Source: CANLWN01 sp039815505
GTDB taxonomy: Bacteria; Bacteroidota; Bacteroidia; Flavobacteriales; Flavobacteriaceae
Direction: 5' to 3'
Length of the DNA stretch: 5,581 nucleotides
Assembly: GCA_039815505.1 (NCBI GenBank)
Contig: JBCBZE010000239.1
Span: forward strand, 1 to 5,581
Part shown: one piece after another, positions 5,193-5,581 of the stretch
Layout: every line of letters starts with the position of its first letter
How positions within the stretch are numbered: position 1 is the first letter of the stretch
Program-made: the position numbers and the translations under genes
Notes under the pieces: model-generated
Seen by the model: only the letters and a program-made list of their open reading frames with translations
The model's database searches: none
Told to the model about the DNA's origin: nothing

Positions 5193-5581
5193 ATGACAAA
5201 GTTGCACTTCATATTTCTTTTTTTGTTGGGTATCATGGTTTCCCGTGGGCAAGATGTAGAACTTCCGCCGGATTTACGGCAACACAATCTAACAGAATAT
5301 AATGCTAGTTTGTTTAGCCCGGTTTTTTCCTTGGATAGAAATAATCCGGAATCCATTGCCTTGTGGAGTCGGTGGCAATGGCAGACCATAGATGGTGACC
5401 CTACCACTATATTTCTTAATTATACCAGGCGTTTGGATATACAATCGGCCATAGGCGGTGGTTTTTTCCAACATAACACAGGTGTTTTTTTAAATACCGG
5501 GGGGGTATTGAATTATGCCTATGCCCTAAACTTAAAATCGAATGCGCAGATTTCTTTTGGAATCAATCTTTTTGGTTTTCA
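5193..5581 (+). CDS. PorP/SprF-family type IX secretion membrane protein (5' part, cut by window end)
   Basis: The first 129 codons plus two bases of an open frame running off the right edge; family members are usually about 300-350 residues, so roughly 40 percent is present. Residues 1-19 are a signal peptide (MTKLHFIFLFLLGIMVSRG), with cleavage likely just before Gln20, as is typical for Bacteroidota. The mature part opens with LPPDLRQHNLTEYNASLFSP (24-43), then SLDRNNP (46-52), ALWSRWQWQTIDGDPTTIFL (56-75), GGGFFQHNTGVFLNTGG (88-104) and YAYAL (108-112). This is the PorP/SprF pattern: an asparagine and 'NP' containing start, a Trp/Arg segment followed by a Gly-Asp-Pro turn, then an amphipathic strand series of an outer-membrane barrel. 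PorP works with the PorKLMN machinery; SprF-like paralogues help export partner adhesins in gliding species. No partner gene is visible upstream, so which of these roles applies is open. The gene is divergent from the phosphatase gene. A run of seven G lies at 5499-5505. Confidence 0.88.
   Translation, partial: MTKLHFIFLFLLGIMVSRGQDVELPPDLRQHNLTEYNASLFSPVFSLDRNNPESIALWSRWQWQTIDGDPTTIFLNYTRRLDIQSAIGGGFFQHNTGVFLNTGGVLNYAYALNLKSNAQISFGINLFGF

Noticed and set aside
5129..5474. Two minus-strand open frames opposite the PorP/SprF gene (5129-5407 and 5289-5474)
   Set aside because: The plus strand here encodes a clear signal peptide and PorP/SprF motifs. The antisense products are basic, cysteine-scattered and without any domain.

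Overview
The window looks like chromosomal core sequence from a member of the Flavobacteriaceae (Bacteroidota), probably a marine genus near Maribacter, Zobellia or Arenibacter. Four things point there: the protein families (a DUF5686 outer-membrane protein, a DUF6503-type lipoprotein and a type IX secretion PorP/SprF protein), the absence of clear Shine-Dalgarno sites, promoter elements of the Bacteroidota TTG-N19-TAnnTTTG kind, and acidic residues after the lipoprotein cysteines. The genus is inference; the family-level call is fairly secure.

Layout from left to right. pcm (protein-L-isoaspartate O-methyltransferase, + strand, probable TTG start) runs to base 690. It meets, tail to tail with a single base between, a large minus-strand gene for a secreted outer-membrane protein: a carboxypeptidase-regulatory-like domain followed by DUF5686, 825 aa. 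Upstream of that gene, on the same strand after an 82-base gap, lies smpB, the tmRNA-binding protein of trans-translation. A gap of about 110 bases then holds divergent promoters for smpB and for a plus-strand DUF6503-like lipoprotein gene. The lipoprotein gene overlaps by 11 bases, tail to tail, a minus-strand gene for a lipoprotein of the histidine phosphatase superfamily. After a 96-base divergent intergenic region containing a perfect 10-base inverted repeat, the 5' part of a PorP/SprF-family gene runs off the right edge.

The genes do not form one pathway. Two (pcm, smpB) are housekeeping quality-control functions, for damaged proteins and stalled ribosomes. The other four are cell-envelope proteins: two outer-membrane barrel candidates and two lipoproteins. 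Genes alternate in strand, so most are probably transcribed alone; only smpB and the DUF5686 gene could share a transcript.

I see no mobile element, CRISPR array, tRNA, rRNA, toxin-antitoxin pair or defence system, and no gene-free stretch over about 110 bases. I found no convincing undescribed system. The best leads are small: an apparently near-leaderless smpB promoter, a hairpin placing two convergent stop codons in mirror positions, and the inverted repeat upstream of the PorP/SprF gene.
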